Shown here: positions 1-8,623 of the stretch, in pieces | Numbering within the stretch: the first letter of the stretch is position 1 | Layout of the letters: every line of letters starts with the position of its first letter | DNA from: CAZVNZ01 sp964628515 | GTDB lineage: Bacteria > Bacillota > Clostridia > Christensenellales > Christensenellaceae | Assembly: GCA_964628515.1 (NCBI GenBank) | Contig: CAZVNZ010000003.1 | Location: 1-64,000 of the forward strand | DNA length: 64,000 bases | Direction of reading: 5' to 3' | The notes under the pieces: generated by a model | The model's input: the letters and a program-made list of their open reading frames with translations, nothing else | What the model was told of the DNA's origin: nothing | Database searches by the model: none | Position numbers and translations under genes: made by a program

Positions 1-2
1 AA

Positions 3-248
3 AATGCTAATTATTTTGCCATAGAAATGGAATTTACAGAAAATATTTCACAGAGGCGATTTTTTATAGAATATCCGATTCAACAGACACTGTCTGTTAA
101 ATTGAGTTGGTCACACTACTGTGAATTATTAAGCATATCTGACAAATATGCCTTATCGTTTGTATCTTTAAATTTTTTTTGCTTTCGGAGTTCACTTTCA
201 ATAGTGTTGGAATATTATACTCCTGAATTCATGCAAGGCTCAAACTAA
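3..248 (+). pseudogene. DUF1016 (YhcG/PDDEXK nuclease family) N-terminal fragment, decayed
   Basis: The frame is open from the left edge of the window. Its first ~47 codons carry the hallmark of the DUF1016 N-terminal domain: an EYPI-x-QTLS stretch followed by KLSWSHYCELLSI. In the family this domain precedes a PD-(D/E)XK nuclease domain and occurs in defence or restriction-modification neighbourhoods. After the SISD residues (about position 143) the similarity stops and the frame runs into unrelated sequence, ending at 248 against the convergent end of the DUF4011 gene. No nuclease domain follows, so this is a truncated, probably non-functional remnant. Family assignment is from memory of the motif. 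Whether an intact 5' part lies outside the window cannot be seen. Confidence 0.55.
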
Positions 249-3200
249 AACAACCTTCCCATCAATTTCTTTTATCCTGTGCTCTTTTTTGAGAATCATA
301 TATGCCTTTTCCATTGCTTGCGTAATATTTACGCCAGAACGATTGTATCCGCATTCACGTGCAGTTAGCTGCATTAGATTTGTTTTCATTATACCAAAGC
401 TCTTTGACACCAAAACATACATCATCTCGGCAAGTTCTTCTGTGCTTATGTGATTTATAACTCTTGGATCATCAAACTCTTTTGGCACTCTAGGCATGAT
501 TGATTTTAATGACTTTAATGTGAAGAAATCTTCTTTTCGATTTAACTTATTCTTCAAATTCGAAGTGAGCACATAGTCAACGCTATCACGAATTTTAAAT
601 GTAGCCTTTCTATTACCAAAAAGAGGAGCTATTCTCTTGCAAAGCAACTCGTAATGAATCGGCTGTTCTACTTCTACAATATAACTTATCACATTTGTTA
701 TCCACGACAAGTCGTCTTTCCCTTTTGGTGCTTGGTAAATATCTGCCTCTTGGTAGTATTTAAAACCGTATTCGTTTGCGGTGCTGTCACTGATCTCGGG
801 TTGTTTCTCGTCAGCAATAAACACTTCTTCATGGTTAATTACATTCTCTGATTTAAGCTCTTCAGTTTCAGCAAAACCATCTTGGTATTCTGAAATTGCC
901 CTGTTTACAGCATTAAGCAGGCATTCCCCTTGATTTATCGGGTCTTTTATCCAATCTGTTGACCAAATTCGAAATATTTTCCAGCCAATATCTTCAAGAA
1001 CAGTTTGCCTTAGCCTGTCTCTTTCCCTTGCTGTTCTCGTACTATGATAAGTTGCACCATCACATTCAATGCCCAAAACAAATACACCACTTAGTGTCGG
1101 ATGCTTTACCGCCATATCAATACGGTAGCCGGAGCAGCCAACCTGCGTAGCCACATTATACCCATTCTTTACAAGAAAATCATATACCGCCTCTTCGAAA
1201 GGCGATTCTACATCTATTGTGCTTGAATACTGTAATTCATTCTGTAAAGTAGATGCACCGTTAATGGCAAATTCTATGTATTGTCTCAACATCTTTACAC
1301 CTAGAGAATTTGTATTCTCTGTTTTAATGTCTGTCGGGTGAATTGAACCTACCAATTTCACATTGTATTTCGCACGAGTTATTGCAACATTCAGGCGACG
1401 ATGTCCTCCATTCCTACTTAGAGGACCAAAGTTCATATACATTACACCATTAGGGTCTTTTGCATAACCAATACTAAATATTATTGTGTCACGCTCATCG
1501 CCCTGCACATTTTCTAAGTTTTTTATAAAGAATGCTTCTTCTTTTTCTTCATCAAAGAATTTTTCAAATTGTGGAGCCTGATACCGTAATTGAGTTATGG
1601 CATTGTCAACCGCTTGTTGTTGCGCTTCGCTAAACGTGACAACACCCAACGAACGATTAGGGTGTTTGACAAAGTGCTCAAAAACCAGTTCTGCCACTCT
1701 ATTTGCTTCGTTTACATTGTCTTTTTTGCCACCCCTATCATAAACTCCATTTTCAACATATACATACTCTACACCATTATCAGGGGTCTTTTCAATATTT
1801 GATGGGAATGTAATAAGCTCATGGTTATATATCTTGGCATTTGAAAAGGCTATTAAATGTTCGTGTCGGCTTCTATAATGCCATTTTAGTGTTCTTTCCG
1901 GTATTGCATTTGTTGCCTCTTCAAGGATCGAATCAAATGCATCGGAGTCGTCAAAATCTTCATCATCAAGTTCAACATCGAAATCACTATCAGTTAATGT
2001 AGCCGTAAAAAAATTGGTTGGTGGTAACTGGTTTCTATCTCCTGCAATTATAATCTGCTTGCCACGCATAATAGCGCCAACAGCATCTTCTGTGCAGACT
2101 TGCGAAGCTTCATCAAATATTATAGTATCAAAACAATATCCATCGGCCTGTAAAAACAAGCTTACAGAAAGTGGCGACATCATCAAGCAAGGCTTTAATG
2201 ATGTGAGCAAATTCGGAATAGCTTTAAACAAGCGTCTCAATGGCATTATCTTTCTTTGCTTTGTCAATTCACGCTTCAATACACCCACTTCATCAACGGA
2301 AGAGGTGGCGAAATCCATGTTGGGGAGCTTGGAAATCAGTCTTTCCAGTATTCTTAGCCGTGCTACACTAAGCTGCATTTTATCTAGTTTGCTAAATTCT
2401 TTAATTAATGCCTCGTGTGAGCGTGTTCTAAAACTATTTACAGCAGTGTATTGAGGCATAAAGCAATCGATCCATAATCTGTAGAATCTCTTGAAAAAAG
2501 TTTCTACAACTTCATTTGCCGGAACTTTCATTTCCTGTACTTTGTCAATATATTGTCCTAATCCCAAATCACAGCATTGTTGCCTAATACTTCTAAAGTC
2601 AATCCATTCTTCGAGCAAGTTAATATTGTGTAAGCACTTTTGAATCTTGTCTGACAGTTGATATACACTATAATCGTATAATTCCTTACCCTCGTCAAAT
2701 AGGTCTGCAAACCAATTTAATTTATCATTTATACTTGCTTTATGCACTTTTAACCTTGATGCTAAGTCGTTTGACCAACTTGCAACACCTTCATTTCTGC
2801 TGACTTCATTTACGAAAACAGATGACAATGAAATTTCGTCCATAACACGTTTAAAGTCTTTAACATAATTTAGTGTTGTTAATATCTTCTCCCAATTTGT
2901 ATCTAATCCGGCATACAAATATCCGAAATTTGATTCTAGTTCTGACTGATAATCCGAAAACCACTTTCTGATTTCAATAATGTTTTCTACCAAAGATATG
3001 TGGTATGAAATAGTATTGATGCTTGTGTTTTCAGCATAAGCACTATCTTTGCTTCTTGAAACCAACAATTGTAAATCTGCGTTAATACTATGAACAGATG
3101 TCACGATGCGATTAATAGTATCTATTAAGCTATCAATGCTTTTTGAACCGATTTGCTCACCATATATGCGACTAACTTCCTCCACAATAGTATTCTCCAC

Positions 3201-5825
3201 GGCTCTTGATATGACTTCAGCAAAAACATCAAGTTTTTGTACGTTGCCATCAATTAAAACTTGCTTCAATTGGGGAGAAATCTTATTTCTTCCAAAATAT
3301 GATTTAATGTCTTTAATTCTTTGTCTATTGGTTTTCAGCAAGTCCCATTTTGTGTAAGCCTCCATATATAAATCGCCAAGAAGTTCAAGCACCATTGGTT
3401 TTTGAGACTCTATCCATTGATTTTTTTCATTCAACTGCATCAACTTATTCAGCAATTGAATTATTTCATTATCCGTCATTTTCACGTTAGGGCTTTTGCT
3501 GTATCCAATAACGTATTTTCTATCTGTCCTATAGCTGCCTTTTAATAGTTTGAATGCTCCTGTATATTCGGTATTAAATCTAAAAAGTATGTTAGCATAA
3601 TCAATATTAAATATTTCCTTATTGTAACCGGAAAGTATTGATTGTGTTATTAAGTCAACCTCAACATAAGCACCTGGTAATTCGTCAATCATCGCATCAA
3701 TAACACTATCCTTATTATCATCAAACCACGATTGCGTAGGCAAGGGGTTGTTAGCAATTAATTGTAGCAGTCCATTAATTTTAGTCAGCTCTTCAAATGA
3801 TTCTGGCTTGATAATTCCATATTGCATTGTTAGCTCAGTGCAAGCATCTTTGGCTGTTTGCAATTTTTCAGAAAAGTCCTCAAGAGTTTTGCGTTGATTA
3901 TTAATAAACAAGAGAATATCCTTTATCTTGAGGTCTCTCCAACTTGGTTCCCCAACAATTCTACCGATAATGTTCAATGTGTCATTGTTATTGTCAAGGT
4001 TTATTAATAATTTTGAGGGATTTATTTTTAATATTGCTTCATCGTAAACATCAAAAATATTTGATAGGTTGTTGTTCAGTAACTCTTGTTTGCCACTTGC
4101 GTAGTTTGCCAACTCTGTCAAGCTTAAAGTGTTACTAATATCAAGCAAAGACTCTATTGGTTTCGGATTAGCGCTTGGTCTTTCAACATCTGCATCTATC
4201 CAGTGTTTAGGGAAGCCCTCGGTTTGAGCACATAGTTCCAGACTTTCAGTTATTACTGAGATGTTATTAGAAGATGGTACAATAAACGCCCCGGTTCTTT
4301 GTACGATTTCCTTATATGTATTTTCTAAAGAGTTGATTTGCAACGATAATTCAGAAAGGTTGACTTGTATATCATTTCTTAATTCATGAGTGGGATAAGC
4401 TACATTACAGCCATACCAAGGGTTTTCTGAATATTCTTCGCTCCGCTTACCTATTGTCTTTGATAATTCACTCAATAGATATTTATACTTATTAAGTAGA
4501 GTAATATCTGTTACCGCTAAATTATCAATATTAAAAATCACATCATTTGTTTTAGATAGCTTAGCGAGCCGCCCATTTGCTTCGTAAAGTGAAATATCTA
4601 AGGGTTTACATTTTGTATGCAATTGCTTTACATACTCATTAAGTTCCTTCGTCTTTTTCTCTAATGCAGAAAGCTCATATAATACATCTTCACGCAAGGT
4701 TTTCTTCTGAATACTAAGCGTTTTGTTAAGCTGATTAAGAATGTCTTTTTTATTTGCTTTGTGACTGTGAAGAGACAGACAAAAATCCTCAAGCCCAACT
4801 TCGTGCAAACGTTTCTTGACAACTTCAAGCGCCGCCATTTTCTCTGAAACAAACAGTACCTTTTTGCCATCAGCAATGCTTTCTGCAATAATATTGGTAA
4901 TTGTTTGGCTTTTACCAGTACCCGGAGGTCCTTGCAAAACAAAACTTAAACCGTTTTTTGATAATAATATAGCGTCCTTTTGACTTGAATCGGCATCGAC
5001 AACCTGAAATGTATCAATCGGTCTTGTCCTTGAGTCATGGTCATAATTATTAAAATCTATGGGGATTGACAAAAACTCACTTTTATGCCCTGATAGTGCC
5101 TTGATTATGGGATTAGATACAATTTTGTCTTTGTTATCGTCGAGATCTTTGTACATATTAATCTTCAAAAAAGACAACAAGGTTAGGTGAACATCTGTTG
5201 TTACTAGCCAATCATTCTTCTTCGCTATTGCTGTCATCTTGTTAATATACTCAGTTATACTATCTTCAGCACCATCAAACTCGGGAAGAACAATGCCAAA
5301 GTCATTTTCAAATTTATAATTGAGACTAGGATTAACAACTATTTCATCTTCGTGTAGCTGTATATAGTATGGATCACTAATTGATTCAATCGTTATTGTC
5401 ACTGGCACTAATACTAGTGGTGAGTTTAGAAATACATTTGAATCATCGCTTTCCTTCCACGTAATCATACCAAAAGTTAAATAAAGAGAATTTATGCCTT
5501 GTTCTTCTAAACAAGTTTTAGCTCTCTGTCTAAGCACTTTTAAAGTCTTTTGCTGCTCGCTTATTGCTTTATTGGTTTTCAGATCTCCATCTAGTATTTT
5601 TATATCTTGATCTTCGCTATTCTCGATTAACATCTTTTCAAGAGGATATGGAAAGCTCAAGCTCTTTTCGTCCTGAATCAAACGTTTAAACAAGGTTTGG
5701 TAGTCAGGCGCTACGATACTGATATTCGAACGCTTGGTTTCTTTAAAGTTTACTAGCCTGTTTCTTTTGCCTAGGTCTAGTAACTTTTTCTTCCATATAT
5801 CAATTTTCTGCTCAATATTAAACAT
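240..5825 (-). CDS. DUF4011 / superfamily 1 helicase / Vsr-like endonuclease / DUF3320 giant defence protein
   Basis: This 1861-residue protein is predicted to act on foreign DNA. The N-terminus has the DUF4011 signature (WKKKLLDLGKRNRLVNF). Walker A (GPPGTGKS) is near residue 300, followed by an insertion of ~900 mostly helical residues. Walker B (FDEASQ) is near 1237 with motif III (GDRNQLPPT) just after. SF1 motifs V/VI (NVQGDERDT, NVAITRAK) lie near 1430-1480. A Vsr/DUF559-like PD-(D/E)XK nuclease follows at ~1540-1640 (RIDMAV, IECDG, RERDR). A DUF3320 winged-helix-like region lies near 1710-1800. This matches the single-gene architecture reported as an anti-phage candidate (called Hhe, from memory). 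All key motifs look intact and there is no frameshift. Its neighbours are a nuclease remnant and a transposase stump, as expected in a defence island. The antiviral role is inferred. Confidence 0.87.
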   Translation of the reverse strand: MFNIEQKIDIWKKKLLDLGKRNRLVNFKETKRSNISIVAPDYQTLFKRLIQDEKSLSFPYPLEKMLIENSEDQDIKILDGDLKTNKAISEQQKTLKVLRQRAKTCLEEQGINSLYLTFGMITWKESDDSNVFLNSPLVLVPVTITIESISDPYYIQLHEDEIVVNPSLNYKFENDFGIVLPEFDGAEDSITEYINKMTAIAKKNDWLVTTDVHLTLLSFLKINMYKDLDDNKDKIVSNPIIKALSGHKSEFLSIPIDFNNYDHDSRTRPIDTFQVVDADSSQKDAILLSKNGLSFVLQGPPGTGKSQTITNIIAESIADGKKVLFVSEKMAALEVVKKRLHEVGLEDFCLSLHSHKANKKDILNQLNKTLSIQKKTLREDVLYELSALEKKTKELNEYVKQLHTKCKPLDISLYEANGRLAKLSKTNDVIFNIDNLAVTDITLLNKYKYLLSELSKTIGKRSEEYSENPWYGCNVAYPTHELRNDIQVNLSELSLQINSLENTYKEIVQRTGAFIVPSSNNISVITESLELCAQTEGFPKHWIDADVERPSANPKPIESLLDISNTLSLTELANYASGKQELLNNNLSNIFDVYDEAILKINPSKLLINLDNNNDTLNIIGRIVGEPSWRDLKIKDILLFINNQRKTLEDFSEKLQTAKDACTELTMQYGIIKPESFEELTKINGLLQLIANNPLPTQSWFDDNKDSVIDAMIDELPGAYVEVDLITQSILSGYNKEIFNIDYANILFRFNTEYTGAFKLLKGSYRTDRKYVIGYSKSPNVKMTDNEIIQLLNKLMQLNEKNQWIESQKPMVLELLGDLYMEAYTKWDLLKTNRQRIKDIKSYFGRNKISPQLKQVLIDGNVQKLDVFAEVISRAVENTIVEEVSRIYGEQIGSKSIDSLIDTINRIVTSVHSINADLQLLVSRSKDSAYAENTSINTISYHISLVENIIEIRKWFSDYQSELESNFGYLYAGLDTNWEKILTTLNYVKDFKRVMDEISLSSVFVNEVSRNEGVASWSNDLASRLKVHKASINDKLNWFADLFDEGKELYDYSVYQLSDKIQKCLHNINLLEEWIDFRSIRQQCCDLGLGQYIDKVQEMKVPANEVVETFFKRFYRLWIDCFMPQYTAVNSFRTRSHEALIKEFSKLDKMQLSVARLRILERLISKLPNMDFATSSVDEVGVLKRELTKQRKIMPLRRLFKAIPNLLTSLKPCLMMSPLSVSLFLQADGYCFDTIIFDEASQVCTEDAVGAIMRGKQIIIAGDRNQLPPTNFFTATLTDSDFDVELDDEDFDDSDAFDSILEEATNAIPERTLKWHYRSRHEHLIAFSNAKIYNHELITFPSNIEKTPDNGVEYVYVENGVYDRGGKKDNVNEANRVAELVFEHFVKHPNRSLGVVTFSEAQQQAVDNAITQLRYQAPQFEKFFDEEKEEAFFIKNLENVQGDERDTIIFSIGYAKDPNGVMYMNFGPLSRNGGHRRLNVAITRAKYNVKLVGSIHPTDIKTENTNSLGVKMLRQYIEFAINGASTLQNELQYSSTIDVESPFEEAVYDFLVKNGYNVATQVGCSGYRIDMAVKHPTLSGVFVLGIECDGATYHSTRTARERDRLRQTVLEDIGWKIFRIWSTDWIKDPINQGECLLNAVNRAISEYQDGFAETEELKSENVINHEEVFIADEKQPEISDSTANEYGFKYYQEADIYQAPKGKDDLSWITNVISYIVEVEQPIHYELLCKRIAPLFGNRKATFKIRDSVDYVLTSNLKNKLNRKEDFFTLKSLKSIMPRVPKEFDDPRVINHISTEELAEMMYVLVSKSFGIMKTNLMQLTARECGYNRSGVNITQAMEKAYMILKKEHRIKEIDGKVVLV

Positions 5826-5888
5826 ATTGTCAACCCCAGTAAAACTTATTGTGACATTAAATTACGTTATTACTAGCTGATTGAAAAA

Positions 5889-6194
5889 TTATACCACAAT
5901 AAGCTTTAGCTTACAATAATAAGATTTGTTTGAGTTTCCGCCATTTTTTACCCCCCAACCAAAGCCAAATTCGTTAAACAATGATAATTGCATTACATAG
6001 GCTCTTTCTTCGTATTTTTCACTAATAAATCCTATGTACCCTAATGCAATGGTTAACAGTAAAACAAGGTTTCTTATTGAGTTCATTGAACGTACTCTCA
6101 AATCTTCAAACTTAAACTGCTGTTTTTTGAATCTATAATATTCCTCTATTCTCCACCTTGTTAAATATACTTTTGGAGTAAACAGGTAATCCAA
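5889..6194 (-). pseudogene. IS4-family (DDE) transposase, C-terminal remnant
   Basis: The 101-codon fragment begins inside the catalytic domain. It retains the Y-(2)-R-(3)-E-(6)-K signature of IS4-type transposases (YLTRWRIEEYYRFKK), which carries the third acidic catalytic residue, plus the following QFKFEDLRVRS stretch. The N-terminal two thirds with the two catalytic aspartates is missing and there is no ribosome site before the first ATG. I could not find inverted repeats on both sides. It is a dead stump between the defence gene and the ImmA/ImmR module and indicates past insertions here. Confidence 0.72.
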
Positions 6195-6225
6195 TAATTA
6201 AAAATAAAAAAAATTATCAATAACA

Positions 6226-6268
6226 TAAAAGACAGAAACAGCTTTTGCTGAATGTTTGTCTTTTTTTT
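6226..6268. terminator. Hairpin with T-run, possible bidirectional terminator
   Basis: An imperfect inverted repeat (AGACA..CAGC / GCTG..TGTCT) closes a TTTT loop and is followed on the plus strand by eight T. On the minus strand it is followed by CTTTT, so it could also end the ImmR-ImmA transcript. The rest of 6195-6427 is AT-rich and shows no gene. Confidence 0.4.
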
Positions 6269-6427
6269 GAAATTGCATATAATGTTACTAATTGCACCCT
6301 TTTTTTTCATAGTATACTTATTCCTACTACTATACTAATTTATAAAAGTATAAGTATTTTATAATCATAACATAATTAATAGCAATATTAATAGTGTTTT
6401 TATATTCGGTTGAGTTGATTGCCCCCC

Positions 6428-6946
6428 CTACAACCTCCCCAAAAAATCACTACAAGGCATATCAATAATACGAAGTTGTATACCTTTTTGGCGGAGCGTG
6501 CGGATTTTAATGCTTACAATTTCGGGGTAGGTTTCAAGTTGCGCGGCAATTTGCTCGGTGGTAAAACCGTAAGAAGCATACTCCAAAACGTCCTCGTCAC
6601 TTAAAAGCAATCCCGATGCAAAGCGGTTTGCCTCGATTTCATGTATTGCATTGGAAATAAAACCGCTGTCTCGCAAAGGAGAGCTAACCGCAAGGGAATA
6701 ATGCAGGCGGTCGTGCCCTAATTCGTGGGCGCAAACAAGTTTTTGCATTTGCTCATCAAGGGAATTATTAATAACAATCATACGCACACGATTTAGTACG
6801 CAATAATAGCCTTTTAATGTTTCAAGCTCGTCAAATTCTACATAAACGCCTAATTCTTTAGCAATTCTAAAGGGATCTCGGGTTTCGTATTTTGACGTCA
6901 GATGCTTGCATATTTTATCAATTTGTTTTTCGCTAAATAATTGCAT
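6428..6946 (-). CDS. ImmA/IrrE-family metallopeptidase
   Basis: This 172-residue protein has the zinc peptidase motif HELGH (residues ~95-99) and a downstream Glu-rich helix (HEIEANRFASGLLL) that supplies the third zinc ligand, both typical of the ImmA/IrrE family. In mobile elements such as ICEBs1 this enzyme cleaves the cognate XRE repressor and triggers induction. Its start is set by a strong GGAGGGGGG ribosome site just upstream. It lies 68 bp downstream of the XRE repressor gene on the same strand, so the two probably form an operon. The substrate being the neighbouring repressor is inferred from this arrangement. Confidence 0.9.
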   Translation of the reverse strand: MQLFSEKQIDKICKHLTSKYETRDPFRIAKELGVYVEFDELETLKGYYCVLNRVRMIVINNSLDEQMQKLVCAHELGHDRLHYSLAVSSPLRDSGFISNAIHEIEANRFASGLLLSDEDVLEYASYGFTTEQIAAQLETYPEIVSIKIRTLRQKGIQLRIIDMPCSDFLGRL

Positions 6947-7014
6947 AATAATCCCCCCTCCTTTATTATATTACTATTATATCAAACGCCTTTGACAAAT
7001 TTGGTCAATTCAAA

Positions 7015-7410
7015 TTATTTTTTTGTTTGTTTATTTCGTGTGATCTCTTTTGAGCGAACATACATTTTCATTAGTGAATCAAGAAATACATCACGTTCGT
7101 GAGAGGTGAGATCTCCCCCCGCAAGCAGTGCTTGAGTTTCTTCAAGGAGTTTTTGTGCTCTGCCTTTGCTTTTCGTGCCGTAGTTTTCTTGAATATTTAT
7201 GTAAAATAATTCCTCGTTACTAAGCAAATCGTCAATAGATACATCGTAGAGCTCGGATAGCTTAACCAGTACATCTCGCTTTTTTGGAATTACATTGTGT
7301 AATTCGTAGTTTTGATACGCTCTTGTTGTAATACCCAAATACTCTGCAACTTCCCTTTGAGATAGCTGTTTTCTTGCACGCAATTCTTTTACTTTTTCCC
7401 CAAATGTCAT
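7015..7410 (-). CDS. XRE-family repressor, ImmR-like
   Basis: This 131-residue protein has an N-terminal helix-turn-helix of the Xre/Cro type (residues ~5-60; LSQREVAEYLGITTRAYQNYE) and a C-terminal tail probably used for oligomerisation or for recognition by the adjacent peptidase. It is expected to hold the element's lytic or transfer genes silent. A GGTGG ribosome site precedes the ATG. Its promoter overlaps the promoter of the gene at 7532, and two near-identical 16-bp dyads flank the overlap, which suggests autoregulation. Confidence 0.88.
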   Translation of the reverse strand: MTFGEKVKELRARKQLSQREVAEYLGITTRAYQNYELHNVIPKKRDVLVKLSELYDVSIDDLLSNEELFYINIQENYGTKSKGRAQKLLEETQALLAGGDLTSHERDVFLDSLMKMYVRSKEITRNKQTKK

Positions 7411-7428
7411 AATGTACCACCTTTTTGT

Positions 7429-7507
7429 ATGAAGTATAATTCGTAAAAAATGCTTGACAGTTTATCAAACTTGCATATATAATAACATATGAAGCGTACT
7501 TCGTCAA
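7429..7507. promoter_or_regulatory. Divergent overlapping promoters with two 16-bp operator-like dyads
   Basis: Rightward promoter: TTGACA (7454-7459), 18-bp spacer, TATAAT (7478-7483). Leftward promoter: TTGACG (complement of 7502-7507), 17-bp spacer, TATTAT (complement of 7479-7484). The two -10 boxes therefore lie on the same six or seven base pairs. ATGAAGTATAATTCGT (7429-7444) and ATGAAGCGTACTTCGT (7489-7504) are imperfect palindromes exactly 60 bp apart. One overlaps the leftward -35 box and the other lies in the repressor's leader. They are probable binding sites of the ImmR-like repressor (inference). Confidence 0.7.
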
Positions 7508-7531
7508 TACTAAGGGGGGAAAGGATTTAAT

Positions 7532-8005
7532 ATGTTTAATAATTTTACAAACACAGATAATTATCATAATGCAAAACAGCTTGTAAAGCTATATCGTTTT
7601 GTGTTATGGGGGATGGAAAATACTTGCGGACAAATCCAAACGTTATGTAACGAGCTTGGGTTTGCTCATGTCCATAATGTTTTAAGCTTGGTACAAAACG
7701 AATTTGCAGACGAGTTGCCTATAAAGTTAGAGGACGAAGCAAGAACAATGCTATTTACTCAAAGGTTGGTGCAAGGGGTGGATGCAGCATTGGCGGCACT
7801 GCGAAACTATCCTAAAAACGGGGAAAGGTATTACGATATTTTATCATTGAAATATTTTATGAGCAATGTTTATACCGAAAGTGAAATTATTGAGGAATTA
7901 AATATAAGCAGAAGTACACTATACCGAGAAAAGAAGAAAGCACTTACAGTTTTTGGCTCTATTTTATGGGGATATTTGCAACCAAATAATTTGACACTAA
8001 ATTGA
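7532..8005 (+). CDS. Phage-type late regulator (ArpU/DUF1492-like, sigma region-4-like HTH)
   Basis: This 157-residue protein has a C-terminal helix-turn-helix (YTESEIIEELNISRSTLYRE, residues ~115-135) like those of the ArpU/DUF1492 transcriptional regulators found in Firmicute phages and integrative elements. The N-terminal half is helical and not recognised. It is the first rightward gene of the switch, with GGGGGAAAGG serving as the ribosome site. It probably activates downstream element genes. The exact family is an estimate from the HTH pattern and context. Confidence 0.65.
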   Translation: MFNNFTNTDNYHNAKQLVKLYRFVLWGMENTCGQIQTLCNELGFAHVHNVLSLVQNEFADELPIKLEDEARTMLFTQRLVQGVDAALAALRNYPKNGERYYDILSLKYFMSNVYTESEIIEELNISRSTLYREKKKALTVFGSILWGYLQPNNLTLN

Positions 8006-8023
8006 CACTAAATTGGAACTCTT

Positions 8024-8053
8024 TTGATACTGACATGAAATTTTGAATATGCT
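8024..8053 (+). promoter_or_regulatory. Candidate promoter for a short leader before the sigma-like gene
   Basis: TTGATA (8024-8029), 18-bp spacer and TATGCT (8048-8053) form a plausible sigma-A promoter. Directly upstream, TTGACACTAAA occurs twice in tandem (7990-8012). Transcription from here would run into the hairpins at 8087 and 8157 before the next gene. Confidence 0.4.
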
Positions 8054-8086
8054 ACACTTGATATTGTGAGAGAAGTGTATACATAA

Positions 8087-8123
8087 AAAGGCGTTGACGG
8101 AAAACCCCGTCAGCCCTTTTTTT
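8087..8123 (+). terminator. Rho-independent terminator
   Basis: GGC-G-TTGACGG / CCGTCA-GCC stem with an AAAACC loop, followed by seven T. It lies about 30 nt after the expected start site of the promoter at 8024, so it would end a short leader RNA or act as an attenuator. Confidence 0.75.
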
Positions 8124-8156
8124 ATGCACAAATTTAAACTCTCACATTTTAAAAAA

Positions 8157-8193
8157 ACAAAAAGCGGCAGCTAATAATGGCTGTCGCTTTTTG
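8157..8193 (+). terminator. Second terminator-like hairpin directly before a ribosome site
   Basis: AAAAAGCGGCAG (8159-8170) pairs with CTGTCGCTTTTT (8181-8192) around a 10-nt loop, and the right arm ends in T-rich sequence. It stops only 8 nt before the AAGAGGTGG ribosome site of the gene at 8212, a position suited to attenuation or translational control. Confidence 0.55.
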
Positions 8194-8211
8194 TTTTGTC
8201 AAGAGGTGGCT

Positions 8212-8619
8212 ATGAAAAAATATTATTTATGGGCAGGACAAAGAGTAGAGGTTAGTGCAGAAGTGTATAAGGAGTATTACCGCATGAAACGAAGAGAGAA
8301 ATATTTAGAAGAACGAGATATGGTACACGGAAAAATGCTTTACAGCAATCTTGATACAAAAGAGTGGGCAGGCGAAGAAATGATTGCCAACCCTTATTTA
8401 GACGATGTATGCGAAATTGTAACTGACAATTTGTTAAAAGAGCAATTACAAAACTGCATAAAAGCACTTACTAAAGAAGAACGTATTTTGATTAATGCAA
8501 TATATTATCTTGAGTTTTCCGAAAGAGAATGCGGAAAGCTACTGGGATTATCACAAAAAGCAATCAACAAACGAAAAGTAAAATTATTGGCTAAACTAAA
8601 AAAACTTTTGCTTTTTTAA
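8212..8619 (+). CDS. Sigma-70 region-4-like regulator of an integrative element
   Basis: This 135-residue protein has a C-terminal sigma region-4-like helix-turn-helix (LTKEERILINAIYYLEFSE, then ECGKLLGLSQKAINKRK). The N-terminal part begins MKKYYLWAGQRVEVSAEVYKEY, a pattern I associate with small sigma-like proteins of Tn1549-type conjugative elements. The start at 8212 is chosen because AAGAGGTGG ends 3 nt upstream; an in-frame TTG at 8191 lies inside the preceding hairpin and is unlikely. There is no region 2, so it is probably not a complete sigma factor. It may control the downstream helicase/recombinase genes. Confidence 0.72.
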   Translation: MKKYYLWAGQRVEVSAEVYKEYYRMKRREKYLEERDMVHGKMLYSNLDTKEWAGEEMIANPYLDDVCEIVTDNLLKEQLQNCIKALTKEERILINAIYYLEFSERECGKLLGLSQKAINKRKVKLLAKLKKLLLF

Positions 8620-8623
8620 AAAA

